From positions 1 to 33,746 of IMG/VR virus record IMGVR_UViG_3300005824_000021: a stretch of 33,746 nucleotides of DNA; one strand, given 5' to 3'. The stretch's first letter is position 1; every line of letters begins with the position of its first letter. Below are positions 6,697 through 14,046 of the stretch, one piece after another. Under the pieces are notes generated by a model, which saw only the letters and a list, made by a program, of their open reading frames with translations, was not told where the DNA came from and searched no databases. The position numbers and the translations under genes were made by a program. The stretch comes from a virus.

Positions 6697-7038
6697 ATGA
6701 GCACCACGACGACGACGAAGATCACGCCGGACCCGTGCCGGATGCAGGACTGCGAGCGGATCGCGACCACGGTGGGCCTGTGCAACGCCCACTACATGGC
6801 GATGTACCGCAAGACGCAGGAGATGCTGGAGGGCGAGAAGAGCAACCTGCTCAACGTCCACGGTGACGTGACCGCGTGGCAGTGCGACGGCGGGAAGACC
6901 TGTGACCGGGCTCCGGTCATGTACTACGCGGAGGACGGCGAGGATCTGGACAATGCGCTGGCCCTGTGCGAGACGCATCGTCAGGTCGAGATCGACCGCC
7001 TGCGGATAAACCTGAGGCGTCTGGAGGCCAAGACATGA
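6697..7038 (+). CDS. Zinc-finger-like protein (113 aa)
   Basis: Start at 6697, with AGAGAGG about 7 nt upstream. The N-terminal part has a C-x4-C...GLCNAHY arrangement and a later CDGGKTCDRA...LCETH repeats the theme, giving two likely CCCH-type zinc modules, a pattern common in small actinophage proteins. The C-terminus is a basic helix. Its stop overlaps the next start (ATGA). Possibly a nucleic-acid-binding factor; inferred only from the finger-like pattern. Confidence 0.75.
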   Translation: MSTTTTTKITPDPCRMQDCERIATTVGLCNAHYMAMYRKTQEMLEGEKSNLLNVHGDVTAWQCDGGKTCDRAPVMYYAEDGEDLDNALALCETHRQVEIDRLRINLRRLEAKT

Positions 7039-7487
7039 AGTCCGACGAACAGTACGAGTCGGAGGTCGCCGCTGTTCTGGCTCAGGTGTCGGACTTGCTG
7101 CTCCGTCGAACCACCGACAACGAGCATCTGCTGACCCGGTTGCAGGCAGTCCTCGCGGGGACAGCCGACACTCTGGACGAGAAGGGGGCCTTCTACAAGT
7201 TCCTCAAGGAGACCTCGCCGAACACGATGAGGTCCAACGACGAGATCTACCGCAACTACGTCATGGGCGGAGGACGAACGGACCCTGAGCCCGTATCGAC
7301 CTCCTCCTCCGCCTCCTCGACCTCCTACTCGATCAACGACTACAAGGGGTCGTTGTCCGACGAGATCCACAAGTCGATGCGGGACGTGTACGCAGAGCAG
7401 GAGAGGCGGATGCTCATGGGGATGTTCGCTCCCGTCACGGAGATGAGGCTCTTCGACAAGAAGAAGAAGTTCGGTCCAGAGGCGTGA
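7035..7487 (+). CDS. 150-aa protein with C-terminal clamp-like motif
   Basis: Starts in the ATGA overlap with the previous gene. The N-terminal 75 residues are helical, a Ser/Thr-rich linker follows (about residues 88-103), and the C-terminus ends EMRLFDKKKKF. The EMRLF pentapeptide loosely resembles beta-sliding-clamp-binding peptides (consensus QL[SD]LF), with Glu for Gln. No family recognised. It directly precedes the HNH nuclease gene, whose GTG start overlaps its stop. Confidence 0.75.
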   Translation: MKSDEQYESEVAAVLAQVSDLLLRRTTDNEHLLTRLQAVLAGTADTLDEKGAFYKFLKETSPNTMRSNDEIYRNYVMGGGRTDPEPVSTSSSASSTSYSINDYKGSLSDEIHKSMRDVYAEQERRMLMGMFAPVTEMRLFDKKKKFGPEA

Positions 7488-7765
7488 GACGACGCTCTGT
7501 TCCAAGGACCGTCCGTCATGACGTGTACCGCCAGTGCTTCGGGCGGTGCGCCTACTGTGGGCGGTCCTTGAAGCGTCACGGGTTCCACGTGGACCATCGG
7601 TGGCCCCTGTCCAAGGGAGGCACCAACCGCCGGGGCAACCTCCAGCCGCTGTGCGCCCAGTGCAACCTCCGCAAGGGCGACCGGATCCCGTGGCTGCGGC
7701 TGGTGCTCCGGTGGTCGTTCTTCTTATGTGCCATCGCGGGACCACTGCTCTACCTTTCAGCCTGA
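7484..7765 (+). CDS. HNH endonuclease with hydrophobic C-terminal tail
   Basis: GTG start in a GTGA overlap with the previous stop. The 93-residue product has a clear HNH core: CAYCG (Cys22, Cys25), HVDH (His35, Asp37, His38), Asn48 and Asn52, then CAQCN (Cys57, Cys60, Asn61) and Lys64. The two Cys pairs bind structural zinc; the His/Asn residues form the metal-dependent nuclease site. Free-standing HNH proteins in phages often assist packaging or act as homing nucleases. Odd feature: residues 70-93 form a hydrophobic, membrane-like tail, unusual in this family. Confidence 0.9.
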   Translation: MRRRSVPRTVRHDVYRQCFGRCAYCGRSLKRHGFHVDHRWPLSKGGTNRRGNLQPLCAQCNLRKGDRIPWLRLVLRWSFFLCAIAGPLLYLSA

Positions 7766-7796
7766 GTTCGAAGTTCGAATCAGCCAGACTGGTGGG
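7762..7796 (+). promoter_or_regulatory. Palindrome plus leaderless-type promoter for the spike gene
   Basis: TTCGAAgTTCGAA (7767-7779) starts 2 nt after the HNH stop codon. CAGACT (7785-7790) follows 5 nt later, and GTG begins exactly 6 nt after that. TGAGTT (7763-7768), 16 bp before CAGACT, could be the -35. The palindrome would then lie in the -35/-10 spacer, where a bound protein would control initiation. Confidence 0.55.
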
Positions 7797-9896
7797 GTGA
7801 CGACCTCTGCCCTCAACGGACTGTTCCGAGGCATCTGTGTGGACAACCGGGACCCGCTGAACTTGGGGCGGATCCGGGTTCAGGTTCCGCAGATCCTCGG
7901 GACCGCGACCTCCGGATGGGCCTTCCCTGCATGGTCGATCCACGAGAAGACCGTCTGGCCCCGAGATCGTCTGCCCAAGACGGGTGGCGGAGTCTGGGTC
8001 ATGTTCGACTCCACCAGCCCGGACAAGATGATCTGGCTCGCCGCCTTCGGCGCATTGGACCTGATCAACCAGCCCGGCTTCGCCCCCGACATCGACTTCA
8101 TCTCCGCCATCGACATCAACATGTCGGGCACGCCGGAGTGGAACAAGTTGCTCGTCTTCTACGGAACGCTGTCGTCCGACGGTGGGGTCCCCAACCCCCG
8201 TCCGGAGGTTCTGCTCGAAGCCAGCACGGACGGGGAGGCCACGTGGACGACGGTCGCCAGCACCCCGGTGATCGACCCCTCCACAGGCGCATGGTCCATC
8301 TCCTACACGGTCAACCTTCCGGGCGCAGTGGACTACCGGGTGAGGTTCCCCGGGGTCGGCGTCTACGGACCCGCCACGTCCGTGACCATCTCCACGGACA
8401 CGACCGTCCTGACCAACCTGACGCTGTCCCTCGCAGGCACCCCTCAGTGGAATGCGAACTCCACCTTCTCCGGAGTGCTCTCCTCTGACGCAGGGGTTCC
8501 GACCAGTCCGACCGTCTCGCTCCAGTCCAAGCCCTCCGGAGGTTCGTGGACGACGGTCGCCAGCACGACCAGCGTGAACCAGAGCACAGGCGCGTGGTCC
8601 ATCATCTACAAGGTCGCCACCCCCGGTGCGGTGGACTACCGGGCGGTCTACGCGGGAACCGGTCCCTACGAGCCCGCGACCTCGAACACCGTCGTCACGA
8701 ACACGACAGTGACGACCACCACCTCGACCCCGAACCCGCCCACTCTCTACAACGGCACAGGGTTCACGGTCACTGGATCGGTCACAGCCTCCACGGGCAC
8801 GGTCACCGGGGGCACCGTCGCACTGTGGTGGAGGTACACCATCGGGGGCGACACCTCGTGGAAGAAGTCCGGGGGAGAGGTTGCCGTCACCAATGGCGCG
8901 TACTCGCTCACACAGGGAGCGCTGAGCCTCCTCGGTGCCACGGAGTGGCAGGTCCGGTACACCGGATACGGAGCGATCCTGTCGTCCAACAGTGCCGCGA
9001 AGGCGGCGACGGTCTACTTGCGTCCCAACGCAGCACTCACCAAGGGCACGGTCACCCACACCTCCGTGGCGTTCTCATGGGCAGCCACGGTGGGGGCGAC
9101 CCACTACAACATCGACTACCAGATCAACGGAGGGGCGTGGACCCGGCTCTCGGGCGGAACCCAGATCGACTATCGATCACTCGTGATCCAGCCCCTGACG
9201 AACGACACCACCTACTCGTTCCGGGTCCAGCCAACCGCACAGGACGTGAGCGGGACATGGCAGACCGGTGGGTGGAGTTCGACCATCACAGCGAGCACGG
9301 GCCATCCGCAGCAAACAGACTCCGGGTCCACTGGCTGGATCACCTTGTCCTGCGAGAAGTACGACAGCCATCGGATCGACACCGGCTGGAGCAGCGTCAC
9401 CGACATGCGTCAGGGCTACTACTCGTCCTCTTACGGGGGTGAGGGCTACATCGGCATCGCGCGGTACACCGGCACCCGTGTCAGGGACGCGATCATCGCT
9501 GAGTGTGGCGGCGGGTCCCTCGGATCTGCCCGGCAGGCAAACGGAGATTGTTCTGCGGCGGAGATCTCCATGGCTCGCGGAAACGCCAGTGGTGCCAGCG
9601 CAAGCGGAGGACCGGTCGGTGTCGCCTTCTACACGACCACCAGCACTGGCACCGGGGACCGGCCTGTTCGGGAGGGGAGCAAGCAGGAGCGGGACTCGCC
9701 CAGCGCGAACTCCGCTGCGGTCTGGTACGACTTCGGGACCGGACACGGTCAGCGACTGGGGGACGCGGAGGTGAACTCGGTCTGCATCTACAAGAACAAC
9801 AGCGCGGACTACGCCCAGTTCACCCCCGGCAACGTCCGGCTGAAGTGGTCGTGGAACTACACCAGCGTGGCGTATGTCGCCCCATCTTGGTCGTGA
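7797..9896 (+). CDS. gp5-like OB-fold spike / baseplate protein with Ig-like and FN3 domains
   Basis: GTG start at 7797 chosen because it lies 6 nt after a -10-like hexamer and directly before the conserved fold; 699 residues. Residues about 5-75 (LNGLFRGICV...PLNLGRIRVQVPQ) match the gp5/VgrG-type OB fold found in phage tail spikes. Then come two similar Ig-like repeats (each with WTTVAST and a later TPGAVDYR- or LPGAVDYR-like segment), a third beta-sandwich, an FN3-like domain with HYNIDYQINGG, and a Gly/Ser-rich C-terminal domain with four cysteines. The protein probably sits at the tail tip, the beta domains aiding surface contact. The OB-fold assignment is good; the exact position in the virion is inferred. 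Confidence 0.8.
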   Translation: MTTSALNGLFRGICVDNRDPLNLGRIRVQVPQILGTATSGWAFPAWSIHEKTVWPRDRLPKTGGGVWVMFDSTSPDKMIWLAAFGALDLINQPGFAPDIDFISAIDINMSGTPEWNKLLVFYGTLSSDGGVPNPRPEVLLEASTDGEATWTTVASTPVIDPSTGAWSISYTVNLPGAVDYRVRFPGVGVYGPATSVTISTDTTVLTNLTLSLAGTPQWNANSTFSGVLSSDAGVPTSPTVSLQSKPSGGSWTTVASTTSVNQSTGAWSIIYKVATPGAVDYRAVYAGTGPYEPATSNTVVTNTTVTTTTSTPNPPTLYNGTGFTVTGSVTASTGTVTGGTVALWWRYTIGGDTSWKKSGGEVAVTNGAYSLTQGALSLLGATEWQVRYTGYGAILSSNSAAKAATVYLRPNAALTKGTVTHTSVAFSWAATVGATHYNIDYQINGGAWTRLSGGTQIDYRSLVIQPLTNDTTYSFRVQPTAQDVSGTWQTGGWSSTITASTGHPQQTDSGSTGWITLSCEKYDSHRIDTGWSSVTDMRQGYYSSSYGGEGYIGIARYTGTRVRDAIIAECGGGSLGSARQANGDCSAAEISMARGNASGASASGGPVGVAFYTTTSTGTGDRPVREGSKQERDSPSANSAAVWYDFGTGHGQRLGDAEVNSVCIYKNNSADYAQFTPGNVRLKWSWNYTSVAYVAPSWS

Positions 9897-10136
9897 CTGA
9901 GCCCTCTTGACCCATTGGATAGGATCGCACCGGCTTTCGTGGTAACTAAATGCCGGTGAGCCCGGTTGGATATCGGTCGTTTGGAACTAAAACCCCCACG
10001 TTCTCAGCGGAGCAACCGGTGCGCCGCGCCCTGATCCCATTGGATAGTGGACCAATCGGAGGGCAAATGACGTTTGGAGCGGGGCAGGACCACGGTTTGA
10101 GCAGTGGGGGCCGTTGGATCTCCGTAGTCTGAAGTC
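9897..10136 (+). promoter_or_regulatory. Intergenic region with four TTGGAT copies
   Basis: This 240-bp gap after the spike gene holds TTGGAT at 9915, 9966, 10040 and 10114, with similar flanks: CCCATTGGATAG twice, and GG(T)AACTAAA after the first two. A 7-bp hairpin, CACCGGC (9928-9934) with GCCGGTG (9952-9958), could terminate or attenuate the upstream transcript. ATTGG and CCAAT flank the third copy as an inverted repeat. No gene is visible. Confidence 0.5.
10125..10136 (+). promoter_or_regulatory. Leaderless-type promoter, gene 10137
   Basis: TAGTCT (10125-10130) lies exactly 6 nt before ATG at 10137, and no Shine-Dalgarno is present. TTGGAT (10114-10119) sits 5 nt upstream of the hexamer, the position occupied by TTCGAA at other starts. 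No clear -35. Confidence 0.5.
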
Positions 10137-10286
10137 ATGTTGAGCCCAGCCCAGTACGAGCACCGGATGCCACTGTTCGAGAACTTCATCCCCGGCATCC
10201 AGAACGACCCACCTCAGGTGGATGACGGCGTGGCCCCGTCCTCTCTGGACATCCCCAAGGACTTCGACCCCCTTCACAGGGTATGA
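10137..10286 (+). CDS. Micro-protein with shared LSxxQ[FY] N-terminus (49 aa)
   Basis: A 49-residue frame from the ATG placed 6 nt after TAGTCT. It begins MLSPAQYEHRMPLFENF. LSPAQY matches an N-terminal motif shared with four other proteins of the window, and MPLF resembles the hydrophobic half of clamp-binding peptides. The remainder is acidic and proline-rich with no fold I recognise. It might be a head-packaged peptide or a truncated relative of the other proteins. Confidence 0.6.
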   Translation: MLSPAQYEHRMPLFENFIPGIQNDPPQVDDGVAPSSLDIPKDFDPLHRV

Positions 10287-10317
10287 CTACATCTACCAAG
10301 AGTGGTACTATTCCCCT
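10284..10317 (+). promoter_or_regulatory. Leaderless-type promoter, gene 10318
   Basis: TGACTA (10284-10289) and TACTAT (10306-10311) are 16 bp apart, and ATG follows exactly 6 nt after the -10. This is the best match to an actinobacterial housekeeping promoter among the leaderless starts in this window. Confidence 0.6.
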
Positions 10318-10524
10318 ATGACTGACACATTTGATCCAGAAAAGTACGGGGACCACAAGCGCAAGGTCTCCACGAACGACGTTGTCGCCCGCTCTGCGAA
10401 GACTGAGGTCTTGCACCTGACTGTGTGCGCGCATGAAGTGAGCCGCAATGGCCGCGTCGAGCAGTGCTTCATGACCCTCGACAACGAGGGCGACTGCCCG
10501 AACGCCAGCGCTCACTTGTCCTGA
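10318..10524 (+). CDS. Small protein, unknown function (68 aa)
   Basis: I place the start at 10318 (MTDTFDPEKYGDHKRK) because a strong promoter-like element ends 6 nt upstream; an in-frame ATG at 10222 would overlap the previous gene and cross the promoter. The 68-residue product is polar, with three cysteines and the segment LTVCAHEVSRNG, and no motif I recognise. Probably transcribed as a leaderless mRNA together with the gene at 10556. Confidence 0.65.
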   Translation: MTDTFDPEKYGDHKRKVSTNDVVARSAKTEVLHLTVCAHEVSRNGRVEQCFMTLDNEGDCPNASAHLS

Positions 10525-10555
10525 CTGCTCTGACCCTGTGTAGGAGTATGAGGAC

Positions 10556-11125
10556 ATGAGCCTGTCTGACGCCCAGTTCGCAGAAACGATCAACTCGCAG
10601 GGCGGGGCCTCCCGCCACTGGCAGACCCACAACGAGCCGCCGAGCAAGGGCTACATGATCTCGGAGCCGGGCGCGGAGGCCATGCACGCCGGTCCAGCCA
10701 CGGAATCGGCTGTCGCTGCTCATCAGAGGGACAACACCCCGGGCGGTGGCGGCGAGATCTATCAGGGCGGCTGGAGCGACAAGCACCCGGACACGGGCGA
10801 GCCGACCACGTTCCTCGACGTGTCCAAGCGCCACAACGTGCCGTGGCACGAGGCTCGTTCCATCGCCGAGAGCAAGGGCCAGATCGGGTCCTTCCACCTC
10901 CCCTCCTTCGAGACTCACTACTCCTACCGGGACATGCCCGGACCTCAGTCGAATCCGGACTGGGAGTCCAAGCCGGATCGTCCCTCCAACTACGAGCGAG
11001 ACGCGGACGCCGTTCCGGAGATGGGCAGCACTCAGGGGAACCTGAGCGGGGAGCAGCATTCTCTGGAGGACGTGATGCGCACCATCGCCTCCGGTCGGAT
11101 GGAGAGGCGCGGTCATGCCCGGTAA
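10556..11125 (+). CDS. Accessory protein with shared LSxxQF N-terminus (189 aa)
   Basis: The ATG at 10556 is preceded by TAGGAG and GAGGAC. The 189-residue product begins MSLSDAQFAETI, matching the N-terminal motif of the proteins at 10137, 11717, 12675 and 24062. The middle contains EIYQGGWSD...TTFLDVSKRH...HEARSIAESKGQ, which I recall from other phage hypothetical proteins; a role in modification of host factors is possible but unproven. The C-terminus overlaps the next gene by 11 nt. Confidence 0.7.
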   Translation: MSLSDAQFAETINSQGGASRHWQTHNEPPSKGYMISEPGAEAMHAGPATESAVAAHQRDNTPGGGGEIYQGGWSDKHPDTGEPTTFLDVSKRHNVPWHEARSIAESKGQIGSFHLPSFETHYSYRDMPGPQSNPDWESKPDRPSNYERDADAVPEMGSTQGNLSGEQHSLEDVMRTIASGRMERRGHAR

Positions 11126-11417
11126 GCCCCGCGTCCAGAAGGACGGAACCAAGGTCTACGGCCCGTACAAGCGCAAGGGCACGGACGGCAAGCGCAACGA
11201 CCGCGACATCGTCGTGAAGCGCAGCCCGAGCGGCAAGACCACTTCGACCACGGCGGCTCGTCACAACAAGGAGCAGTCCACCGGGCGGAAGTTGGCGAAG
11301 GACGAGCACGTCGCCCACAAGCCGGGCACGAACCGGAAGTCCAACTCCACCAAGGACACGACAGTTCAGAAGGCGTCCAAGAACATCGCGGACGGCAACA
11401 AGGCGCGAAGGAAGTAG
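11115..11417 (+). CDS. Basic protein resembling degenerate HNH nucleases (100 aa)
   Basis: A very lysine/arginine-rich 100-residue protein starting at 11115 within the previous gene. KVYGPYKRKG near the start, then ARHNKEQSTGRKLAKDEHVAHKPG, follows the layout of a phage HNH family in which GRKL..DE.V.H precedes the metal-binding His. The downstream NL motif and final His/Asn of active enzymes are not clear, so it may be an inactive relative or simply a basic nucleic-acid-binding protein. Confidence 0.55.
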   Translation: MPGKPRVQKDGTKVYGPYKRKGTDGKRNDRDIVVKRSPSGKTTSTTAARHNKEQSTGRKLAKDEHVAHKPGTNRKSNSTKDTTVQKASKNIADGNKARRK

Positions 11418-11422
11418 CACTG

Positions 11423-11710
11423 ATGGAGACCATGCAGTACGAGGCGGTGCGCGAGTACCCCGGTTTCTGGGCGCGCCTCTTCAGGTCGTGGACAAGTTCG
11501 CCACCAGTTCGAACTTCGAATCTGTCCGATGAGGACGAGGACATGCCCCCCACGACGGGGTGGTGGGTTCCTCCGCAGCCGCGCTGGTGGGTCGAGATCG
11601 ACCCCTCTGTCCAGCCGAAGTCCGACACTCTGACCCTTGAGCGTCTTCGGGCAGGGGAGGCCGCGCGGGCAGAACTGGTTCGGCAGGTACTCCAGCAGCG
11701 AGGGAAGTGA
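11423..11710 (+). CDS. Small Trp/Pro-rich protein (95 aa)
   Basis: Starts at 11423 after GGAAG. The first 40 residues lie upstream of and across the operator-like palindrome at 11508-11520; an internal ATG at 11543 with GAGGACGAGG upstream would give a 55-residue product starting MPPTTGWW. The C-terminal part has two Trp-rich turns and a helical tail with LERLRAGEAARAELVRQVL. No family recognised. Which start is used could depend on transcription from near the palindrome. Confidence 0.6.
   Translation: METMQYEAVREYPGFWARLFRSWTSSPPVRTSNLSDEDEDMPPTTGWWVPPQPRWWVEIDPSVQPKSDTLTLERLRAGEAARAELVRQVLQQRGK
11508..11520. promoter_or_regulatory. Operator-like palindrome TTCGAAcTTCGAA inside a coding region
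   Basis: A perfect copy, located within the frame 11423-11710 and 23 bp upstream of the alternative start at 11543. TCCGAT (11525-11530) lies 4 nt downstream and is only a weak -10 candidate. Confidence 0.6.
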
Positions 11711-11716
11711 GCCGTC

Positions 11717-12490
11717 ATGGGCCAGTGGGTTGCTCCGAAGCAGTACGCGAGGTGGTCTCCTCCGAAGTTGGGTCTTGAGGATCTCCTGAAGGCCAATCGG
11801 AAGCGTGGCCGGAATCCCGACAAGGCCGCGAAGGCGAAGGACCCACGGCTCGTGGAAGAGGCCGGTGGGCAGATGGCGTTCGACATCAAGCCCCAGAAGT
11901 ACACCGGCAAGAGCGGCAACATGCGTCGCTCTGCTCGTGATCCGGGGGGACCGAACGACCCGAACGCCGCTCGTTCGTCCTCGAAGACCGGGCAGATCCC
12001 CGGTCAGGGAGTCCTGTGGGGTGACGAGGCGGCAGTTCCTCCCGGAACGAGTGCAGCCTCCGCCGGAGGAGCGTCCAGTGGGAGCCACGTCGCTCCCAGT
12101 CGGGGCTACTCGGACGGGCCTGCGGCCCGCTCCATTCAGGGCCGGGTGGCGGGAAAGAACGTCGCCTCGACCATGCCAGACATGCGCCCGAAGTCGTACG
12201 ACTACGAGGGCGTGGCGGACCAGCCCGCGATCACCTCCGGGGGTCGGGACCGGTTCAAGGCACTCACCCGGACCGCTGAGCCCTTCGGTCAGATGTCTCT
12301 CTTCGATGTTCCCCGTGACCGTGAGACGGCAACCTTCTCCACGGCCTTCTCGGACAAGCAGGAGCGCGCCAGCAACACTCCTGCTGGGATGCCGCCGAGC
12401 CGTCAGGTGGCAGCGTGGGCGGTTCGCCCTTCCGTGAACAAGAAGCCCGGAAGTCAGGGCACTCTCATTCGACCTAGGAAGTACCGCTGA
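11717..12490 (+). CDS. 257-aa accessory protein with clamp-binding-like motif
   Basis: ATG at 11717, with AGGGAAG upstream. The N-terminus MGQWVAPKQYARW carries a diverged form of the [LV][SA]xxQ[FY] motif. The long middle section is disordered-looking (Gly, Ser, Arg, Pro). QMSLFD at residues 192-197 closely fits the sliding-clamp-binding consensus QL[SD]LF, and QMAFDI at 52-57 is a weaker relative. No enzymatic domain is visible. Location among structural genes and the motif together suggest an ejected or host-interacting protein; this is inference. Confidence 0.7.
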   Translation: MGQWVAPKQYARWSPPKLGLEDLLKANRKRGRNPDKAAKAKDPRLVEEAGGQMAFDIKPQKYTGKSGNMRRSARDPGGPNDPNAARSSSKTGQIPGQGVLWGDEAAVPPGTSAASAGGASSGSHVAPSRGYSDGPAARSIQGRVAGKNVASTMPDMRPKSYDYEGVADQPAITSGGRDRFKALTRTAEPFGQMSLFDVPRDRETATFSTAFSDKQERASNTPAGMPPSRQVAAWAVRPSVNKKPGSQGTLIRPRKYR

Positions 12491-12675
12491 TGGATACCTT
12501 GATGGACGGATTCCTCGACGCAGTCCTCACTTCTCAGGTCTCCCCGACTGAGCGGCCCTTCGTGCAGGCCAACGCCCGCGCCATCACCGAGAGCATTCCG
12601 CCCATTCCTCAGCGGGAGACGCAGGGCGGGCTCGCCTACCCCTACCCGGGGAAGAACCCGTCAGGAGAGATGTGA
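12490..12675 (+). CDS. Small protein, unknown function (61 aa)
   Basis: The start overlaps the previous stop (TGATG at 12488-12492) and its stop overlaps the next start in the same way, so it is embedded in a coupled chain. The 61-residue product begins MDTLMDGFLDAVL with an amphipathic helix, then is proline-rich towards IPPIPQRE and the C-terminus. No motif recognised. Confidence 0.65.
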   Translation: MDTLMDGFLDAVLTSQVSPTERPFVQANARAITESIPPIPQRETQGGLAYPYPGKNPSGEM

Positions 12676-13181
12676 TGACGCTGAGCCGAGAGCAGTTCGC
12701 GCAGTGGCGACCCGCCGTCGGGAGGCATGTGGAGGTGCAGCAGGCGCTCCCCTTCGAGGGCAAGCATCAGGCAATGGGGTTCAAGGAGTTCCCCATGAAG
12801 GAGGAGCAGGTCGCTCCCGTCATGGACCCGATGAGCGAGGCGCACGCGCGCTCTATGCAGAAGGCCCCGACGGGTGAGACGAGGCCGATCGAGCACGTCT
12901 ACCGTGGGATGAGCCACGAGGAATGGAATCAGGCCCAAGAGAGGGGCCACCTCCGTTCGGACGCTCGTGGTGCCATTGCTCCGGAGTGGGAGGGCACGAA
13001 CGCTGCGCTGGATCCCAAGTCGGCCCACTACTACCGAGACACCACTGGTGGCGGTAAGGGAGTCGTGGCGAAGATCGCGGTCCACCCGGACGACAAGTGG
13101 TTCCTCAGTGACGTGGATTCCTACGCCCGGACCCGGAGCACCGTCCCGTTGTCTCGTGTCCAGATCCTCGATACGAAGTGA
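12675..13181 (+). CDS. ADP-ribosyltransferase-like accessory protein (168 aa)
   Basis: I use ATG 12675 (AGGAGA 6 nt upstream) rather than GTG 12672. The N-terminus MTLSREQFAQW carries the shared motif, followed by QQALPF (residues 22-27), similar to hexapeptide clamp-binding motifs. The C-terminal 90 residues, with VYRGMSHEEWNQ, later EGTNAALDPKSAHYY and then VVAKIAV, follow the strand-helix order of small ADP-ribosyltransferase-like domains (R...S/T...), as I remember from other phage proteins. A catalytic Glu is not certain. If active, it would modify host protein or nucleic acid. Confidence 0.6.
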   Translation: MTLSREQFAQWRPAVGRHVEVQQALPFEGKHQAMGFKEFPMKEEQVAPVMDPMSEAHARSMQKAPTGETRPIEHVYRGMSHEEWNQAQERGHLRSDARGAIAPEWEGTNAALDPKSAHYYRDTTGGGKGVVAKIAVHPDDKWFLSDVDSYARTRSTVPLSRVQILDTK

Positions 13182-13190
13182 CGTTCACGC

Positions 13191-13224
13191 TGACGACAGC
13201 CGTGGAATCCACCAGTCTTGTCCT
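13191..13224 (+). promoter_or_regulatory. Leaderless-type promoter, gene 13225
   Basis: TGACGA (13191-13196) and CAGTCT (13213-13218) are 16 bp apart, and ATG follows exactly 6 nt after the hexamer. No Shine-Dalgarno precedes the start. Confidence 0.55.
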
Positions 13225-13470
13225 ATGCGAGTGATCCAGCGAGACGCGGTTCAGGCTCACGCCGTGCCAAGTCACGTGTACGAGGCTCGCGGTCCTTTCG
13301 GGAGGTACCAGCCGGAGATTGTGGATCTTCCATATGACCCGGACTACTTCCCACCCGGTGCGACAGCGCAGAACGGGATGAAGGAAGTCGCCATGTACGA
13401 ATGCCAGAAGTGCACGGCGATCCTGAAGGAAAACCAACTTGACGGTCACGTCTGTGAAGGAGAAATCTGA
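13225..13470 (+). CDS. Zinc-finger small protein (81 aa)
   Basis: The start at 13225 is set by the -10-like hexamer 6 nt upstream; in-frame codons further upstream overlap the preceding gene. The 81-residue product has a tyrosine/proline-rich first half (QPEIVDLPYDPDYFPPG) and a C-terminal CQKC...GHVC, a CCHC-type knuckle likely binding one zinc. The stop overlaps the start of the next gene (TGATG). Function unknown. Confidence 0.7.
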   Translation: MRVIQRDAVQAHAVPSHVYEARGPFGRYQPEIVDLPYDPDYFPPGATAQNGMKEVAMYECQKCTAILKENQLDGHVCEGEI

Positions 13471-14009
13471 TGGCTGCTCCCAGTGCTGCCACGCTCGCTG
13501 CACGTCTGAAGGGCGACAACCGCACGGTCGTCGGATCCAACGATCCGGACGGCACTGGCGAGTTCGCTGCCACGTTCCTCGGCGCTGTGGGCGACACCCA
13601 CGGCCTCGCCAACGCCAAGACCGCTGATGCTGCCGCCTACGAGGCGAATCTCGCCGCTGGCGCTGGCGAGATCACGGTCGTGGAGGGGAACGGCGGTCTG
13701 ACCAAGAACGACCTCCGCACCCAGTACTTCCACGCGGGCAACTACGACGCCACCAAGGCTGGCTTCGGTGCCAAGCGGTGCTTCACCAACGCCAAGGGAC
13801 AGCCGCTCGCGGCCAATGGCACCCCGACCACGGTCGCCCTCGCGGTGGACGCGGAGACCACGGACTTGACCTCGCTGGGTGAGGCAGTCACCTCGTGGGC
13901 GCAGGTCAACGCAGGGGCCGATCGCACACCGGCTCCGGGGGTCTACACCTCCGATGCCCGTGCCACGAGCCTCTACGCCCCGTACGTGGGCTGGACCGCA
14001 CAGCACTGA
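13470..14009 (+). CDS. Probable small virion structural protein (179 aa)
   Basis: ATG at 13470, with AAGGAG upstream. The 179-residue protein is Ala/Gly/Thr-rich with predicted beta strands and no cysteine pair, transmembrane segment or enzyme motif. Its composition, abundant-protein codon choice and position before the terminase gene suggest a virion component such as a decoration or connector protein. The assignment rests on context only. Confidence 0.65.
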   Translation: MAAPSAATLAARLKGDNRTVVGSNDPDGTGEFAATFLGAVGDTHGLANAKTADAAAYEANLAAGAGEITVVEGNGGLTKNDLRTQYFHAGNYDATKAGFGAKRCFTNAKGQPLAANGTPTTVALAVDAETTDLTSLGEAVTSWAQVNAGADRTPAPGVYTSDARATSLYAPYVGWTAQH

Positions 14010-14046
14010 GAACTGACGAGACGAGACGAGAGAGAAGGGCTGAGCC

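Noticed and set aside
6615-6866. An 83-codon frame beginning MSPDTPRTEAAAIW with a fair GGAGGG site.
   Set aside because: From 6697 on it runs inside the better-supported gene 6697-7038, and its second half has shadow-like composition. A short real peptide at the start cannot be excluded.
6981-9059. A very long open frame on the minus strand (692 codons).
   Set aside because: Typical antisense shadow in GC-rich DNA; it runs opposite several well-supported genes, and its predicted protein is Arg/Gly-rich without domains.
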